Source: Pirellulales bacterium (lineage in GTDB: Bacteria > Planctomycetota > Planctomycetia > Pirellulales > PALSA-1355). Taken from it: 64,000 nucleotides of DNA. The notes under the pieces were generated by a model, which was given only the letters and a program-made list of their open reading frames with translations, searched no databases and was not told the origin of the DNA. Below are positions 1 through 9,204 of this stretch, in pieces. The stretch spans positions 310,001 to 374,000 of the forward strand of contig JALHMI010000003.1 in assembly GCA_022844125.1 (NCBI GenBank), written 5' to 3'. Within the stretch, counting starts at the first letter, position 1. Every line of letters begins with the position of its first letter. Position numbers and translations under genes: made by a program.

Positions 1-354
1 CTCGTCGTCAGCGCACAAAGCGGCGTGATCCATCAGCAGGGCAGGGGGTTCTCCGCCGGTTTCGAGATCCATCTCGAAAAGGCCACGCTGCTGTACGACT
101 TCTCCGTCCTTGACGGCAAACCCGAACTCAGCGTTCCACTCACTGTGCTCCGCGCGGACGGCAAGGTCGAACGTCCCCCGATGACCAGCAGCGATCCGGT
201 CGATTCGTTCGTGGCCGAACTTACCGAGGCGGCCAAGTCCTTCAAGAGCGGGCGGCCTTCCGCGCTATTGGACGGCCAGCTCGCGCGCGACGCGGTGGTG
301 CTCTGCCATAAGCAAACCGAGTCGATCAAGAAGCGCAAGCCGGTGAGCGTCTGA
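1..354 (+). CDS. Gfo/Idh/MocA-type oxidoreductase, C-terminal part only
   Basis: The reading frame is open from the first base, so the gene starts upstream of the window; a GTG at 25 is internal. The remaining ~117 residues look like the C-terminal end of the Gfo/Idh/MocA family of NAD(P)-dependent sugar or inositol dehydrogenases: beta-strand-rich sequence with a short Asp-Gly turn, then a segment 'DPVDSFVAELTEAAKSF' and a terminal helix 'LLDGQLARDAVVLCHK', where the family places the helix ending the substrate domain. The Rossmann NAD-binding half is not visible, so substrate and activity cannot be judged. A 447-base gap separates it from the next gene. Confidence 0.6.
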   Translation, partial: LVVSAQSGVIHQQGRGFSAGFEIHLEKATLLYDFSVLDGKPELSVPLTVLRADGKVERPPMTSSDPVDSFVAELTEAAKSFKSGRPSALLDGQLARDAVVLCHKQTESIKKRKPVSV

Positions 355-652
355 CGTCGTAGCATCGCCACCGTTTCCTCGCTGTCACAGGACACTTCGT
401 CGGCCGCCGACCGCCCGGTGGTTCGCTGCTAACTATTATTCCGGCTGGGTAAAAACGCCCGTCGGGGGGCTCGTCTCTCGTCGCCGCGCCCCCTGTCCAG
501 TGCGCGCATTGCGTGTATTCATTACCTGCGGCGCGCACCGCAAACCGCGCTTTTTCTGCCGTAAATCCTACGGCCGCCATGTTCTGCACCCCGTGGTATC
601 GGGTCTGCCGGATGTACTGCCCCCGGCGGCGAAAAAACTTTCTCGTCGTTTT
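355..652. other. Gene-free stretch with an A/T stem-loop
   Basis: No reading frame here has convincing protein character. The visible structure is a small stem-loop at 632-654: AAAAAAC pairs with GTTTTTT around a 9-base loop. It lies just upstream of the promoter at 653-681 and could be a weak terminator for the oxidoreductase transcript, but all-A/T stems are unstable. Nothing else is recognised. Confidence 0.3.
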
Positions 653-681
653 TTGACCATCGCCAAATCGTGACCTATAGT
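653..681 (+). promoter_or_regulatory. Sigma-70-like promoter for the S41 protease gene
   Basis: TTGACC (653-658) and TATAGT (676-681) are separated by exactly 17 bases: 5 of 6 matches to the -35 consensus and 5 of 6 to the -10. Transcription would begin near 688, giving a leader of about 115 bases before the ATG at 802. Inferred from sequence only. Confidence 0.55.
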
Positions 682-801
682 GAATTTGGCCGGCGCCTCG
701 AGACCCACCTAGCGCGGCTGCGCGTTTTGTTTGACAACACGAGCGACAGCGAGCGGACGAGCGCGGCGCGGCTCGCAAGACGCATCACAACGGAAGGCCC
801 C

Positions 802-2448
802 ATGCATAAGCTTAGCCAGCGGTGGTTTCTTCTTGCGCTAGTCCTGGCCTGTGTGGCGAATGTAGCCCTTGCGCCCGCGGCCCTGGGCCAGATTCAGATC
901 GCTCCCGCTCCGCAGTCGGTCGCCGAGATCGAAAGCGTCATCGAGCGGGCCACGCGACTCGAGTCCGAGCAGCGGTGGGGCGAAGCCCTCTCGATTTATG
1001 AAGAGGCCCTGCGCGAACATCCCGACCATTCAACCTTGGGCAATCGTCACAACCTGGCCAAGATTCACTACGACCTCACTCGGCGCTACAACGACTCCAG
1101 CTTCGTGCGGGCGATCAGCACGCTCGATGAGAAGCAAGCGCTCGGCATGTACTCGGAAGTGCTGGTCAAGGTCGAAACGCATTACGTCGCGGCCCCGAAC
1201 TGGAACGCCCTGGTCAGCCGCGGCACGCAGGACCTGCAGATCGCCCTTTACCAGAAGCAGTTCGCCGGCCAACATCTTGCCGGTAAGTCGCGTGCCGAGC
1301 TTGATGAGTTCTCGCAGACGATCGGCCGCTGGCAGGCCGAGCGGAATATCCAAACCCGGCAGCAAGCGGTGGATACCGTTGCCGCGCTCGCGAACTTTGC
1401 CCAGCAGCGTCTCGGCATTCCGCGCTCGGCCGCCACGCTCGAGTACACCTGTGCCGCGATCGGCGCCTTGGATGCTTACTCCGCGTTTCTCACCAGCGAC
1501 CAGCTCACCGACGTCTACTCGCAGATCGAAGGCAACTTCGTGGGTCTGGGCATCGAGCTCAAGGCCGACGACGGCGCCCTGTTGATCGTCGATGTGATTA
1601 ATGGCAGCCCCGCCCAGCGGGCCGGCATCCGCAAGAACGACCGGATCATCGAAGTCGACGGACAGCCGACCTCGAAGTTCTCGACCGATCAGGCCGCCGA
1701 CCTGTTGCAAGGCCCCGAAGGCAGCTCCTGCCAGGTGGTCCTGAAAAACGACGCCGGCCAGACCCGCCAGCTCACCGTCCGCCGCGAGCACGTCGAAGTT
1801 CCCAGCGTGGACGACGTGAAGATCGTCGACCGCGACTTCGGCATCGGCTACCTGAAGCTCACCTGCTTCCAGAAAACCACCAGCCGTGATTTGGACGCCG
1901 CTCTCTGGAAGTTGCACCGCGAAGGCATGCGAAGCCTGATCATCGACCTGCGTCGCAACCCTGGCGGTCTGCTCACTGCCAGCGTCGAAGTCGCCGACAA
2001 GTTCGTTGACGACGGCGTGATCGTCTCCACCCGCGGTCGCAGCCCGCTGGAAGACTACAACTACACGGCTCATCGGGCCGGCACCTGGCGGGTACCGCTG
2101 GTGGTACTCATCGACGGTGAAAGCGCCAGTGCCAGCGAGATCTTCGCCGGCGCCATTCGCGACCATCGCCGTGGCACGATCGTCGGCCAACGCAGCTATG
2201 GCAAGGGTTCGGTCCAGGGCATCTTCCCGCTCTCGATCGCCGGCTCGGGCGTGCGTCTGACCACCGCCAAGTTCTTCTCGCCGAACGGCCACCCGATCAA
2301 TATGGTGGGCGTGCAGCCGGACAACGTCGTGCAAGTGGCGGCCAAGCCCGCTGCGGCCGGAGCCTTGGACGCGGCGAGCGACCTGCTTTCGGACAGCGTG
2401 CTGAATGCTGGCATTCAGGCCGCCCGCCGCCAGACGGCCCAGCGGTAA
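802..2448 (+). CDS. S41 family C-terminal processing peptidase (CtpA/Prc-like), secreted
   Basis: 548 residues. The ATG at 802 is chosen because it follows a GGAAGG Shine-Dalgarno site and begins a good signal peptide (MHKLSQRWFLLALVLACVAN..., Ala-X-Ala-like region near residue 27). An upstream in-frame start at 670 would lie in the promoter. After an alpha-helical, TPR-like N-terminal region (about 35-200), a PDZ domain (about 245-330, 'GSPAQRAGIRKNDRIIEVDG') precedes the S41 core. The catalytic serine lies in the SASASE box at 441-446 and the general-base lysine is Lys468 in 'YGKGS'. The family cleaves the C-termini of periplasmic proteins. A strong terminator follows, so it is probably transcribed alone. 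A second S41 protein lies at 15831. Confidence 0.9.
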   Translation: MHKLSQRWFLLALVLACVANVALAPAALGQIQIAPAPQSVAEIESVIERATRLESEQRWGEALSIYEEALREHPDHSTLGNRHNLAKIHYDLTRRYNDSSFVRAISTLDEKQALGMYSEVLVKVETHYVAAPNWNALVSRGTQDLQIALYQKQFAGQHLAGKSRAELDEFSQTIGRWQAERNIQTRQQAVDTVAALANFAQQRLGIPRSAATLEYTCAAIGALDAYSAFLTSDQLTDVYSQIEGNFVGLGIELKADDGALLIVDVINGSPAQRAGIRKNDRIIEVDGQPTSKFSTDQAADLLQGPEGSSCQVVLKNDAGQTRQLTVRREHVEVPSVDDVKIVDRDFGIGYLKLTCFQKTTSRDLDAALWKLHREGMRSLIIDLRRNPGGLLTASVEVADKFVDDGVIVSTRGRSPLEDYNYTAHRAGTWRVPLVVLIDGESASASEIFAGAIRDHRRGTIVGQRSYGKGSVQGIFPLSIAGSGVRLTTAKFFSPNGHPINMVGVQPDNVVQVAAKPAAAGALDAASDLLSDSVLNAGIQAARRQTAQR

Positions 2449-2494
2449 GCCACAGGCTCGTACCGCCCCCAGTCAGCGATTTACTCAACTCAAG

Positions 2495-2527
2495 CCCAGG
2501 GGAATGCATTCCCTGGGTTTGTTTTTT
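2495..2527 (+). terminator. Rho-independent terminator
   Basis: An almost perfect stem (CCCAGGGGAAT against ATTCCCTGGG, one bulged G) followed by TTTGTTTTTT. It sits 46 bases after the S41 protease stop codon and has the classic intrinsic terminator form. Confidence 0.85.
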
Positions 2528-2707
2528 GACTGGCGCTGCCGTCCGCACTCTCCCGGCCCCCGCCGGTCGCTCCCCCCGGGGTTGCTTTTCACGTACCGCC
2601 CGAGGAGATAGGATGGTGCTCCATGCGAAGTGGGGCAAACCGCCCTCCGTTCGCCTTCCCGCCCTCGTTGACCTTCCGCTTGCAGTCTTTCGGAGTGCGA
2701 ACGCCCG

Positions 2708-5110
2708 ATGCTGGCCGGCCTTGGAGCCTTGGTGAAGCAGCATAGCCGCCTGGTGATCGCGGCCTGGCTCGGGCTGGCGGTCGCTCTGCATCTCGTTGCT
2801 CCCCGCTGGAACGATGTCATCCGCGACGGCGACCTGGCGTACCTGCCTCATTCGATGCCCAGCGTGCGGGGCGTGCAGCTTCTGAGCGAGGCCTTTCCCG
2901 ACGAGCGCGGCCGCAGCGAGATGGCGATCGTCGTCGAGCGCCCAGGCCAGCGGCTCACGAGGCGCGACCTCCTCTGGTCCGATTCGCTCGCCGAGCGCTT
3001 TCGGGCCGAGGCCGAGCGGCTCGCGATTGCGGACGTTTGGAACCGCAACACCGACGTCGTGGGCGACAAACTCATCAGCCGCGAAAGTAAACACGGCCAG
3101 GCCGTCGTCACGCTGCTCAAAGTCCAGCACGAGTTCATGGCCACGGCCAACATGGGCCTGCTCGAAGAAGTCCAGCAAATCGTCAGCGACGCGCGAGCCG
3201 ATGCGCCCCAGGGGCTGAACGAGGGCGTCACCGGTTCGGCGGCGATCGGCGGCGACATGCTCAGCGCCTCCGTCGAAAGCATTCGCAGCACCGAGTGGAC
3301 TACCGTATTCCTGGTGGTAGTCATCCTGCTGGTCGTCTACCGCGCGCCGCTGATGGTGCTGGTGCCCCTGGTGACCATCGGCGTGTCGCTGGTGATCTCG
3401 CTCGACACGCTGGCCCTGCTCACGCAGGTGAGCCGTTTGGAAGGCTTCGACTGGTGGCGGTTCAAGGTCTTCGCCACCACCAAAATCTTCATCGTGGTCA
3501 TTCTGTTCGGCGCGGGCACCGATTTTTGCCTGTTCCTGATCGCTCGCTATCGCGAAGAACTCTCCCGCGGGCTCGCGCCGCAGTCGGCCGTGGCCGAGTC
3601 GGTGTCGCGCGTCGGCGAGGCGCTCGTCGGCAGCGCGCTGACGACCATTTGCGGCCTGGCGATGATGTTCTTCGCCGACTTTGGCAAGTTTGCCAGCAGC
3701 GGCCCGGCCATTGCCATTTGCCTGCTGATCACGCTCGCCGCTTGCTTGAGCCTGGCGCCGGCGCTACTGGTGATCGGCGGAAAAGCCGTATTCTGGCCCT
3801 TTACGATGCCCACCGCAGCCACGCAGAAAGGGAATACAGCCGCACTTCAGAAATCCACGCGTCCATCTCCCGGTGAGCAATTCTGGAACTGGGCTGCCGA
3901 CGCCATTCTTGCGCGGCCCGGCTTGCTGCTCATCACCACGCTGCTCCTGCTCGCCCCGTTCGCCTATCGTGGGCTCTCGGTCGACATGACTTACGACTTT
4001 CTGGGAGAGCTGTCCGCGTCGCGCCCCAGCGTGCAAGGCACGAACATCGCTCGCCGGCACTTCACGCCCGGAGAAATGGCCCCCGTCACCCTGCTGGTCT
4101 ACAAGCCTGACGGTTCGTTCGATGAGAAAGAGGGGGAACGGCAGATTGGACGACTCACCAAAACGCTTCACGACATGCCCGGCATCGAGAGCGTCCGGAG
4201 CCTGACCGAGCCGACGGGCGATCCGCCCGGTTACTTCCAGCCCTTCCGCAGGAGCGGGCTGAAGAAGATTGCCGCCCGCGAGCACAAGATCACCAAGGCG
4301 CGATTCCTCACCCCGGTCGAGTCGCTGGCCGGCGAAGTGGCCCGGCTCGACCTGGTATTCAAGGGCGAGCCTTTTTCCAAGGCGACCGTCGCTCGGCTCA
4401 GTGAGTTGGAGTCCTGGCTCGACGCGCAGCGCGGCGATGCGAACTCTCCTTGGCATGGCGCGGAGTTTGCCTTCGTTGGCACAACGGTCGGCGTCCGCGA
4501 TCTCGAACTCGTGACTGGCAGCGATACGCGACTGATCCAGCAGCTTGTGGTGTTGGCCGTGCTGGGAGTGCTGTTTGCGCTTCTGCGGCGGCCGCTGATC
4601 TGCATTTACCTGATTGCCTCGGTGCTGTTCAGCTATCTCGTGACCATCGGCGCCACGCAGTGGTTCTTCGCCTGGCTGTATGGCCCAACCTATCATGGAC
4701 TCGATTGGAAGGTGCCCATCTTCCTGTTCGTGATCCTGATCGCCGTGGGGCAGGACTACAACATTTACCTGGTCACGCGCGTGTTCGAAGAGCAGGAGCG
4801 ACTGGGTCCGGCGGCCGGGTTGCGACGGGCCTTGGCCACGACCGGCGGAATCATCACCAGTTGCGGCGTGATCATGGCGGGCACGTTCATCTCGATGACC
4901 ACCGGCTCCCTGCGCGGGATGGTGGAGCTGGGCTTCGCCCTGTCGCTCGGCATCCTGATCGATACCTGCCTCGTCCGGCCGATCCTGGTGCCGACCTTCC
5001 TGGCGCTCTTCCAGCGGAAGGATGCCTCGAATGAAGCCCCGCCAACGCGAGACGAACCGGCGAAACTCAATGTACCGCACCTAGCTGAAAGGGTGGTAAC
5101 GGGGCCCTAA
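2708..5110 (+). CDS. MMPL/RND superfamily transporter
   Basis: 800 residues. Inner-membrane protein with the duplicated MMPL plan: one N-terminal TM helix, a periplasmic loop, a five-helix block, a second single helix ('LLLITTLLLLAPFAYRGLSV'), a second periplasmic loop, and another five-helix block. The signature at the end of the second block helix occurs twice, as 'GAGTDFCLFLIARYREE' and 'AVGQDYNIYLVTRVFEEQ'; the Asp residues are the expected proton-relay positions, with Tyr replaced by Phe in the first copy. The family exports lipids, hopanoids or siderophores using proton-motive force; the substrate cannot be told here. The Shine-Dalgarno site is weak (GGAG about 12 bases upstream). It stands alone between two terminated or independently promoted genes. 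Confidence 0.88.
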   Translation: MLAGLGALVKQHSRLVIAAWLGLAVALHLVAPRWNDVIRDGDLAYLPHSMPSVRGVQLLSEAFPDERGRSEMAIVVERPGQRLTRRDLLWSDSLAERFRAEAERLAIADVWNRNTDVVGDKLISRESKHGQAVVTLLKVQHEFMATANMGLLEEVQQIVSDARADAPQGLNEGVTGSAAIGGDMLSASVESIRSTEWTTVFLVVVILLVVYRAPLMVLVPLVTIGVSLVISLDTLALLTQVSRLEGFDWWRFKVFATTKIFIVVILFGAGTDFCLFLIARYREELSRGLAPQSAVAESVSRVGEALVGSALTTICGLAMMFFADFGKFASSGPAIAICLLITLAACLSLAPALLVIGGKAVFWPFTMPTAATQKGNTAALQKSTRPSPGEQFWNWAADAILARPGLLLITTLLLLAPFAYRGLSVDMTYDFLGELSASRPSVQGTNIARRHFTPGEMAPVTLLVYKPDGSFDEKEGERQIGRLTKTLHDMPGIESVRSLTEPTGDPPGYFQPFRRSGLKKIAAREHKITKARFLTPVESLAGEVARLDLVFKGEPFSKATVARLSELESWLDAQRGDANSPWHGAEFAFVGTTVGVRDLELVTGSDTRLIQQLVVLAVLGVLFALLRRPLICIYLIASVLFSYLVTIGATQWFFAWLYGPTYHGLDWKVPIFLFVILIAVGQDYNIYLVTRVFEEQERLGPAAGLRRALATTGGIITSCGVIMAGTFISMTTGSLRGMVELGFALSLGILIDTCLVRPILVPTFLALFQRKDASNEAPPTRDEPAKLNVPHLAERVVTGP

Positions 5111-5277
5111 ATCCCTCCCTCGCATGCTTCCCGATTCGCTGGCAGAAGCTGCTTAACAATCGGGCGAATCCATCCAGTGAAGGCCAAATTCGAGCGCCAA
5201 CAAGAAACCCTCAAATCATTTGCTAACATAAACTTAAGTCCAAGCACAAGTCCGCCGACAACTGCCGCCAGCTAGCA

Positions 5278-5293
5278 TGGCATGGCAGTTGCC
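5278..5293 (+). promoter_or_regulatory. Sigma-54 (RpoN)-type promoter upstream of glnN
   Basis: TGGCATGGCAGTTGCC has the -24 GG (5279-5280) and -12 GC (5291-5292) with exactly 10 bases between them, and matches the sigma-54 consensus TGGCAC-N5-TTGCA at all but two positions. The predicted start site is near 5303, giving a leader of about 77 bases. A glutamine synthetase is a classic RpoN/NtrC target. I could not find an NtrC-like upstream site. Confidence 0.5.
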
Positions 5294-5380
5294 TAAGCCC
5301 TCGCTCGGCGTCTTGCGCGCCCGTCAGCCAGACCAACCATCCAGTCTTTCGTTGCACCTTTTTGCCAGGAGTTGAGAACC

Positions 5381-7555
5381 TTGAGTAACGCACGTCAGGA
5401 CGCGATTGCGGCCGTCACGAACTACAAGTCGAACGGGACAGCGCTGAACTTCCGCGACACCGAATCGTCGTCAATCTTCGCCTCGAACGTCTTCGGTGAT
5501 AAGGCGATGAAGGCCCGGCTGCCGAAGGCCGTTTACAAAGCCCTCCAGAAGACCATCCGCCAGGGCGAAAAGCTGGACTCCAGCGTGGCTGACGCCGTGG
5601 CCTCGGCCATGAAGGAATGGGCCATCGAAAAGGGTGCGACGCACTATGCCCACGTTTTCTACCCGCTGACCGGCCTGACCGCCGAAAAACATGACAGCTT
5701 CCTCTCACCCACCGAAGATGGCAGCGCCCTGTCCGAATTCAGCGGCAAGGAACTGATTCAGGGCGAACCCGACGCCTCAAGCTTCCCCTCGGGCGGCATC
5801 CGCGCCACGTTCGAAGCCCGGGGCTACACGGCCTGGGATCCGACCAGCTCGGCCTACATCCTCGAAAACCCCAACGGCACGACGCTCTGCATTCCCACCG
5901 CGTTCATTTCCTGGACCGGCGAAGCGCTGGATAAGAAGACCCCCGTGCTGCGCTCGATGCAGGCTCTGAATAAGCAGGCTCAGCGCATCCTGAAGGTGTT
6001 TGGCAAGGAGAACGTCGGCCCGATCACAGCCAGCGCCGGCCCCGAGCAGGAATACTTCCTGATCGACCGCAACTTCTACTTTGCCCGTCCAGACCTCGTG
6101 ACCACCGGCCGCACGCTCTACGGCGCCAAGCCGCCCAAGGGACAGGAATTCGAAGATCACTACTTTGGCGCCATTCCGGAACGCGTGCTGGCCTGCATGC
6201 TCGAAACCGAGCGCGAGCTGTATAAGCTCGGCGTGCCGGTCAAGACGCGTCACAACGAAGTGGCTCCGGCGCAGTACGAAGTCGCGCCGGTCTATGAGAA
6301 CGCCAACGTGGCCACCGACCACCAGCAGCTTATCATGCTCACATTGCAGCGCGTCGCGCTGAAGTACGGCATGGCCTGCCTGCTGCACGAAAAGCCCTTC
6401 GCTGGAATCAACGGCTCCGGCAAACACGTCAACTGGTCGCTAGGCGGGTCCGTGGGCAACCTGCTCGAGCCTGGTGACAACCCGCACGAGAACGCTCAGT
6501 TCCTGGTGTTCTGCGCGGCCGTGATTCGGGCCGTCCACCTGCACGGCGATCTGCTCCGGATGACCGTCGCCCACAGCGGCAACGATCATCGTTTGGGCGC
6601 CAACGAAGCTCCGCCGGCGATCATCTCGATCTTCCTCGGCGATCAGCTCGCCGACATCTTCGAGCAGATCGAAAACGGCAGCCTGACCGCCTCGAAGGCT
6701 GCCGGCACCATGACCATTGGCGTCGACACTCTGCCGCCGCTGCCGAAGCATGCGGGCGACCGCAACCGCACGAGCCCGTTCGCCTTCACCGGAAACAAGT
6801 TTGAGTTCCGCGCGGTCGGTTCGAATCAGTCGATTGCCGGCCCGCTTGTGGTGCTCAACACGATCGTGGCCGAAAGCCTCGACTATGTGGCCACTGCCCT
6901 CGAGAAGGAAACCGGCGGCGATCCGTCGAAGCTCAACGCTGCCGTGGCGAAGGTCGTGCAAACGATCATTAAAGAGCACAAGGCCGTTCTATTCAACGGT
7001 GACGGATACTCCGAGGAATGGCACAAGGAAGCCGAGAAACGCGGCCTGCCGAACCTCAAGAGCACGATCGACGCTCTGCCGGTGCTCATCGCGCCGAAGA
7101 ACATCGAGATGTTCGAGAAGTACGGCGTGCTCAGCCCACGCGAAGTCCACAGCCGCTACGAAATTTACATGGAGCGGTACTGCAAGGATATCAACACCGA
7201 AAGCCAGGCAGCCTTGAGCATCGCCAAGACGATGATCCTGCCGGCGGCATATCGTTACCAGGGCGAGCTGGCCGCGACGGCCGCTTCGCTCAAAGCTGCG
7301 CTCGGCAACGCCGATATGACCATGCTCAAGACCGTGACCGAAATGGTCGGGGAATTGGAAAAGAGCATTGCCGGACTCGAATCGGCGATCGGCCATCACA
7401 GCGGTGGCAATCTGGCTGCCGAGGCCAAGCACTTCCATGCGGAAGTCATCCCCGCGATGCTCGCCGTTCGCTCCGTGGCCGACAAGCTGGAAACCGTCGT
7501 TGCCGACGACCTCTGGCCGCTGCCAACCTATCGCGAAATGCTGTTCATCAAGTAG
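5381..7555 (+). CDS. glnN: Glutamine synthetase type III (GlnN)
   Basis: 724 residues, the usual size of GSIII (about 700-730), much longer than GSI. It makes glutamine from glutamate, ammonium and ATP in the cytoplasm. I chose the TTG at 5381: AGGAG lies 8 bases upstream, whereas the TTG at 5372 overlaps that ribosome site. Active-site boxes are all present: '[10 protein letters not shown]' (about 220), '[13 protein letters not shown]' (about 292), '[10 protein letters not shown]' (about 344), '[15 protein letters not shown]' (about 400) and '[16 protein letters not shown]' (about 461). The last third is a helical C-terminal domain typical of GSIII. A sigma-54-like promoter lies upstream, a strong terminator downstream, and the type I enzyme follows immediately. 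Confidence 0.95.
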   Translation: MSNARQDAIAAVTNYKSNGTALNFRDTESSSIFASNVFGDKAMKARLPKAVYKALQKTIRQGEKLDSSVADAVASAMKEWAIEKGATHYAHVFYPLTGLTAEKHDSFLSPTEDGSALSEFSGKELIQGEPDASSFPSGGIRATFEARGYTAWDPTSSAYILENPNGTTLCIPTAFISWTGEALDKKTPVLRSMQALNKQAQRILKVFGKENVGPITASAGPEQEYFLIDRNFYFARPDLVTTGRTLYGAKPPKGQEFEDHYFGAIPERVLACMLETERELYKLGVPVKTRHNEVAPAQYEVAPVYENANVATDHQQLIMLTLQRVALKYGMACLLHEKPFAGINGSGKHVNWSLGGSVGNLLEPGDNPHENAQFLVFCAAVIRAVHLHGDLLRMTVAHSGNDHRLGANEAPPAIISIFLGDQLADIFEQIENGSLTASKAAGTMTIGVDTLPPLPKHAGDRNRTSPFAFTGNKFEFRAVGSNQSIAGPLVVLNTIVAESLDYVATALEKETGGDPSKLNAAVAKVVQTIIKEHKAVLFNGDGYSEEWHKEAEKRGLPNLKSTIDALPVLIAPKNIEMFEKYGVLSPREVHSRYEIYMERYCKDINTESQAALSIAKTMILPAAYRYQGELAATAASLKAALGNADMTMLKTVTEMVGELEKSIAGLESAIGHHSGGNLAAEAKHFHAEVIPAMLAVRSVADKLETVVADDLWPLPTYREMLFIK

Positions 7556-7605
7556 TTCCGCTTCCCAGCGCGGCCTGGCCGCGCTCGTTCGCTTATCTAG
7601 CCTCG

Positions 7606-7649
7606 ACACCCCGCGCCGTCGTACAAGCGGCGCGGGGTGTTTCTTTTTC
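7606..7649 (+). terminator. Strong rho-independent terminator of glnN
   Basis: A perfect 13-base-pair GC-rich stem (ACACCCCGCGCCG, 7606-7618, with its complement at 7628-7640), a 9-base loop and a TTCTTTTTC tail, about 50 bases after the glnN stop. It separates glnN from glnA transcription. Confidence 0.9.
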
Positions 7650-7691
7650 GCACGCCGCGCGGCGGCCATGCGCGCCCTCTCGGCGCAACCG

Positions 7692-7719
7692 TTGCATCGC
7701 CCCCACGATGCTTTATGAT
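7692..7719 (+). promoter_or_regulatory. Sigma-70-like promoter of glnA
   Basis: TTGCAT (7692-7697) and TATGAT (7714-7719) with a 16-base spacer. It lies between the glnN terminator and the glnA start, so glnA would have its own transcript with a leader of about 58 bases. Confidence 0.4.
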
Positions 7720-7783
7720 GGCGGCGGCAGTAGTTACAGGCGGGCCTCACCATCACTCGGGCAACTACAGGGGAGATCAGGCG

Positions 7784-9196
7784 ATGAAGCCAAAAGAAGT
7801 GCTAGCGCTCTGTCGCGAGAAGGACGTCAAGGCCGTCGATCTGCGGTTCATGGATTTTCCTGGCCTGTGGCAGCACTTCACCATTCCCGTCTCCAAGCTC
7901 GAGGAGGAAGTCTTCGAGAACGGCCTCGGCTTCGACGGCTCCAGTATTCGCGGCTGGCAGGCCATCAACGAGAGTGACATGCTCGTCGTGCCGCAGCCCG
8001 AAACGGCCTTCATCGACCCCTTCACCGAACTTCCCACGCTCGTGATGATCTGCAACATCCAGGACCCGATCACCCGCGAGGATTACACCCGCGACCCGCG
8101 CAACGTCGCCCGTAAAGCGGTCAACTACCTCAAGAGCACGGGCATCGCCGACACCTGCTACATCGGCCCCGAGGCCGAGTTCTTCATTTTCGATGACGTC
8201 CGCTTTGACGCCCGCTCGAACGAGGCCTACTACCATCTCGACAGCATCGAAGGCGAGTGGAATCGCGGCCGCGTAGAAGGCCCGAATCTGGGCTACAAGC
8301 TCCGCTACAAGGAAGGTTACTTCCCGGTCCCGCCGTCGGACCAGATGATGAACCTGCGTAACGAGATGATGCAGACCATGATCGATTGTGGTCTGGACGT
8401 CGAAGCCCAGCACCACGAAGTGGCCACCGGCGGCCAAAGCGAAATCGACCTGCGATTCAACGATCTGGTGAAGATGGGCGACCAGATGATGATCTACAAG
8501 TACATCATCAAGAACGTCGCCACGCGGCACAACAAGACCGTCACCTTCATGCCCAAGCCGCTGTATGCCGACAACGGCTCCGGCATGCACACGCACATTT
8601 CCCTGTGGAAGGGGGGCAATCCACTCTTCGCCGGCAGCGGCTACGCCGGCCTCAGCGAAATGGCCATGCATGCCATCGGCGGGCTCCTCAAACACGCCCC
8701 GGCAATTCTGGCGTTTACCAACCCCACCACGAACAGCTACAAGCGGCTCGTGCCGGGTTACGAAGCGCCGGTGAACCTGGCCTATTCGCAGCGTAATCGT
8801 TCGGCAAGCTGCCGCATTCCGATGTACAGCCCCAGCCCCAAGGCGAAGCGAGTGGAGTTCCGCTGCCCCGATCCGAGTTGCAATCCGTACCTCGCCTTCA
8901 GCGCGATGCTGATGGCCGTGATCGACGGCATCCAGAACAAGATCCATCCCGGCGATCCGCTGGACAAGGACATCTACGACCTTGAGCCGGAAGAACTGGC
9001 CCAGGTCCCCAAGACGCCCGGCTCGCTCGAAGACGCGCTGGCCGCGTTGCGGGCGGATCACGAGTTCCTGCTTCGCGGCGACGTGTTCACACCCGACGTG
9101 ATCGACACCTGGATCTGGTACAAGACGGAGAAGGAAGTCGACGCCCTGCGGCTGCGTCCGCATCCGTACGAATTCTGCATGTACTACGACATTTAG
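7784..9196 (+). CDS. glnA: Glutamine synthetase type I (GlnA)
   Basis: 470 residues, the usual GSI length; cytoplasmic dodecameric ATP-dependent ammonium assimilation. The ATG at 7784 follows a GGGGAG site; upstream in-frame codons cross the promoter and are not protein-like. Boxes seen: '[10 protein letters not shown]' (about 49), '[10 protein letters not shown]' (about 129), '[16 protein letters not shown]' (about 210), '[10 protein letters not shown]' (about 265) and 'NRSASCRIP' (about 339). The adenylylation loop is present as 'DIYDLEPEE' with Tyr398 aligned to the tyrosine modified by GlnE in enterobacterial GSI-beta, so control by adenylylation is possible; no glnE, glnB or ntrBC is in the window. 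Confidence 0.95.
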   Translation: MKPKEVLALCREKDVKAVDLRFMDFPGLWQHFTIPVSKLEEEVFENGLGFDGSSIRGWQAINESDMLVVPQPETAFIDPFTELPTLVMICNIQDPITREDYTRDPRNVARKAVNYLKSTGIADTCYIGPEAEFFIFDDVRFDARSNEAYYHLDSIEGEWNRGRVEGPNLGYKLRYKEGYFPVPPSDQMMNLRNEMMQTMIDCGLDVEAQHHEVATGGQSEIDLRFNDLVKMGDQMMIYKYIIKNVATRHNKTVTFMPKPLYADNGSGMHTHISLWKGGNPLFAGSGYAGLSEMAMHAIGGLLKHAPAILAFTNPTTNSYKRLVPGYEAPVNLAYSQRNRSASCRIPMYSPSPKAKRVEFRCPDPSCNPYLAFSAMLMAVIDGIQNKIHPGDPLDKDIYDLEPEELAQVPKTPGSLEDALAALRADHEFLLRGDVFTPDVIDTWIWYKTEKEVDALRLRPHPYEFCMYYDI

Positions 9197-9204
9197 AGCA
9201 CGAT

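Noticed and set aside
632-654. A/T hairpin as a certain terminator
   Set aside because: Stem is only A-T pairs plus one C-G, weak at normal temperature; kept as a note only.
670-801. Upstream start for the first S41 protease
   Set aside because: Lies within the promoter -10 region and would place the signal peptide internally.
1030-2334. 434-residue frame antisense to the first S41 protease
   Set aside because: Shadow of a well-supported gene; His/Asp/Val-rich and without family signature.
2526-2735. Short frames between the terminator and the MMPL gene
   Set aside because: Cover the terminator or its tail; Arg/Pro-rich without function signature.
5372-5380. TTG at 5372 as glnN start
   Set aside because: It overlaps the AGGAG ribosome site that serves the TTG at 5381.
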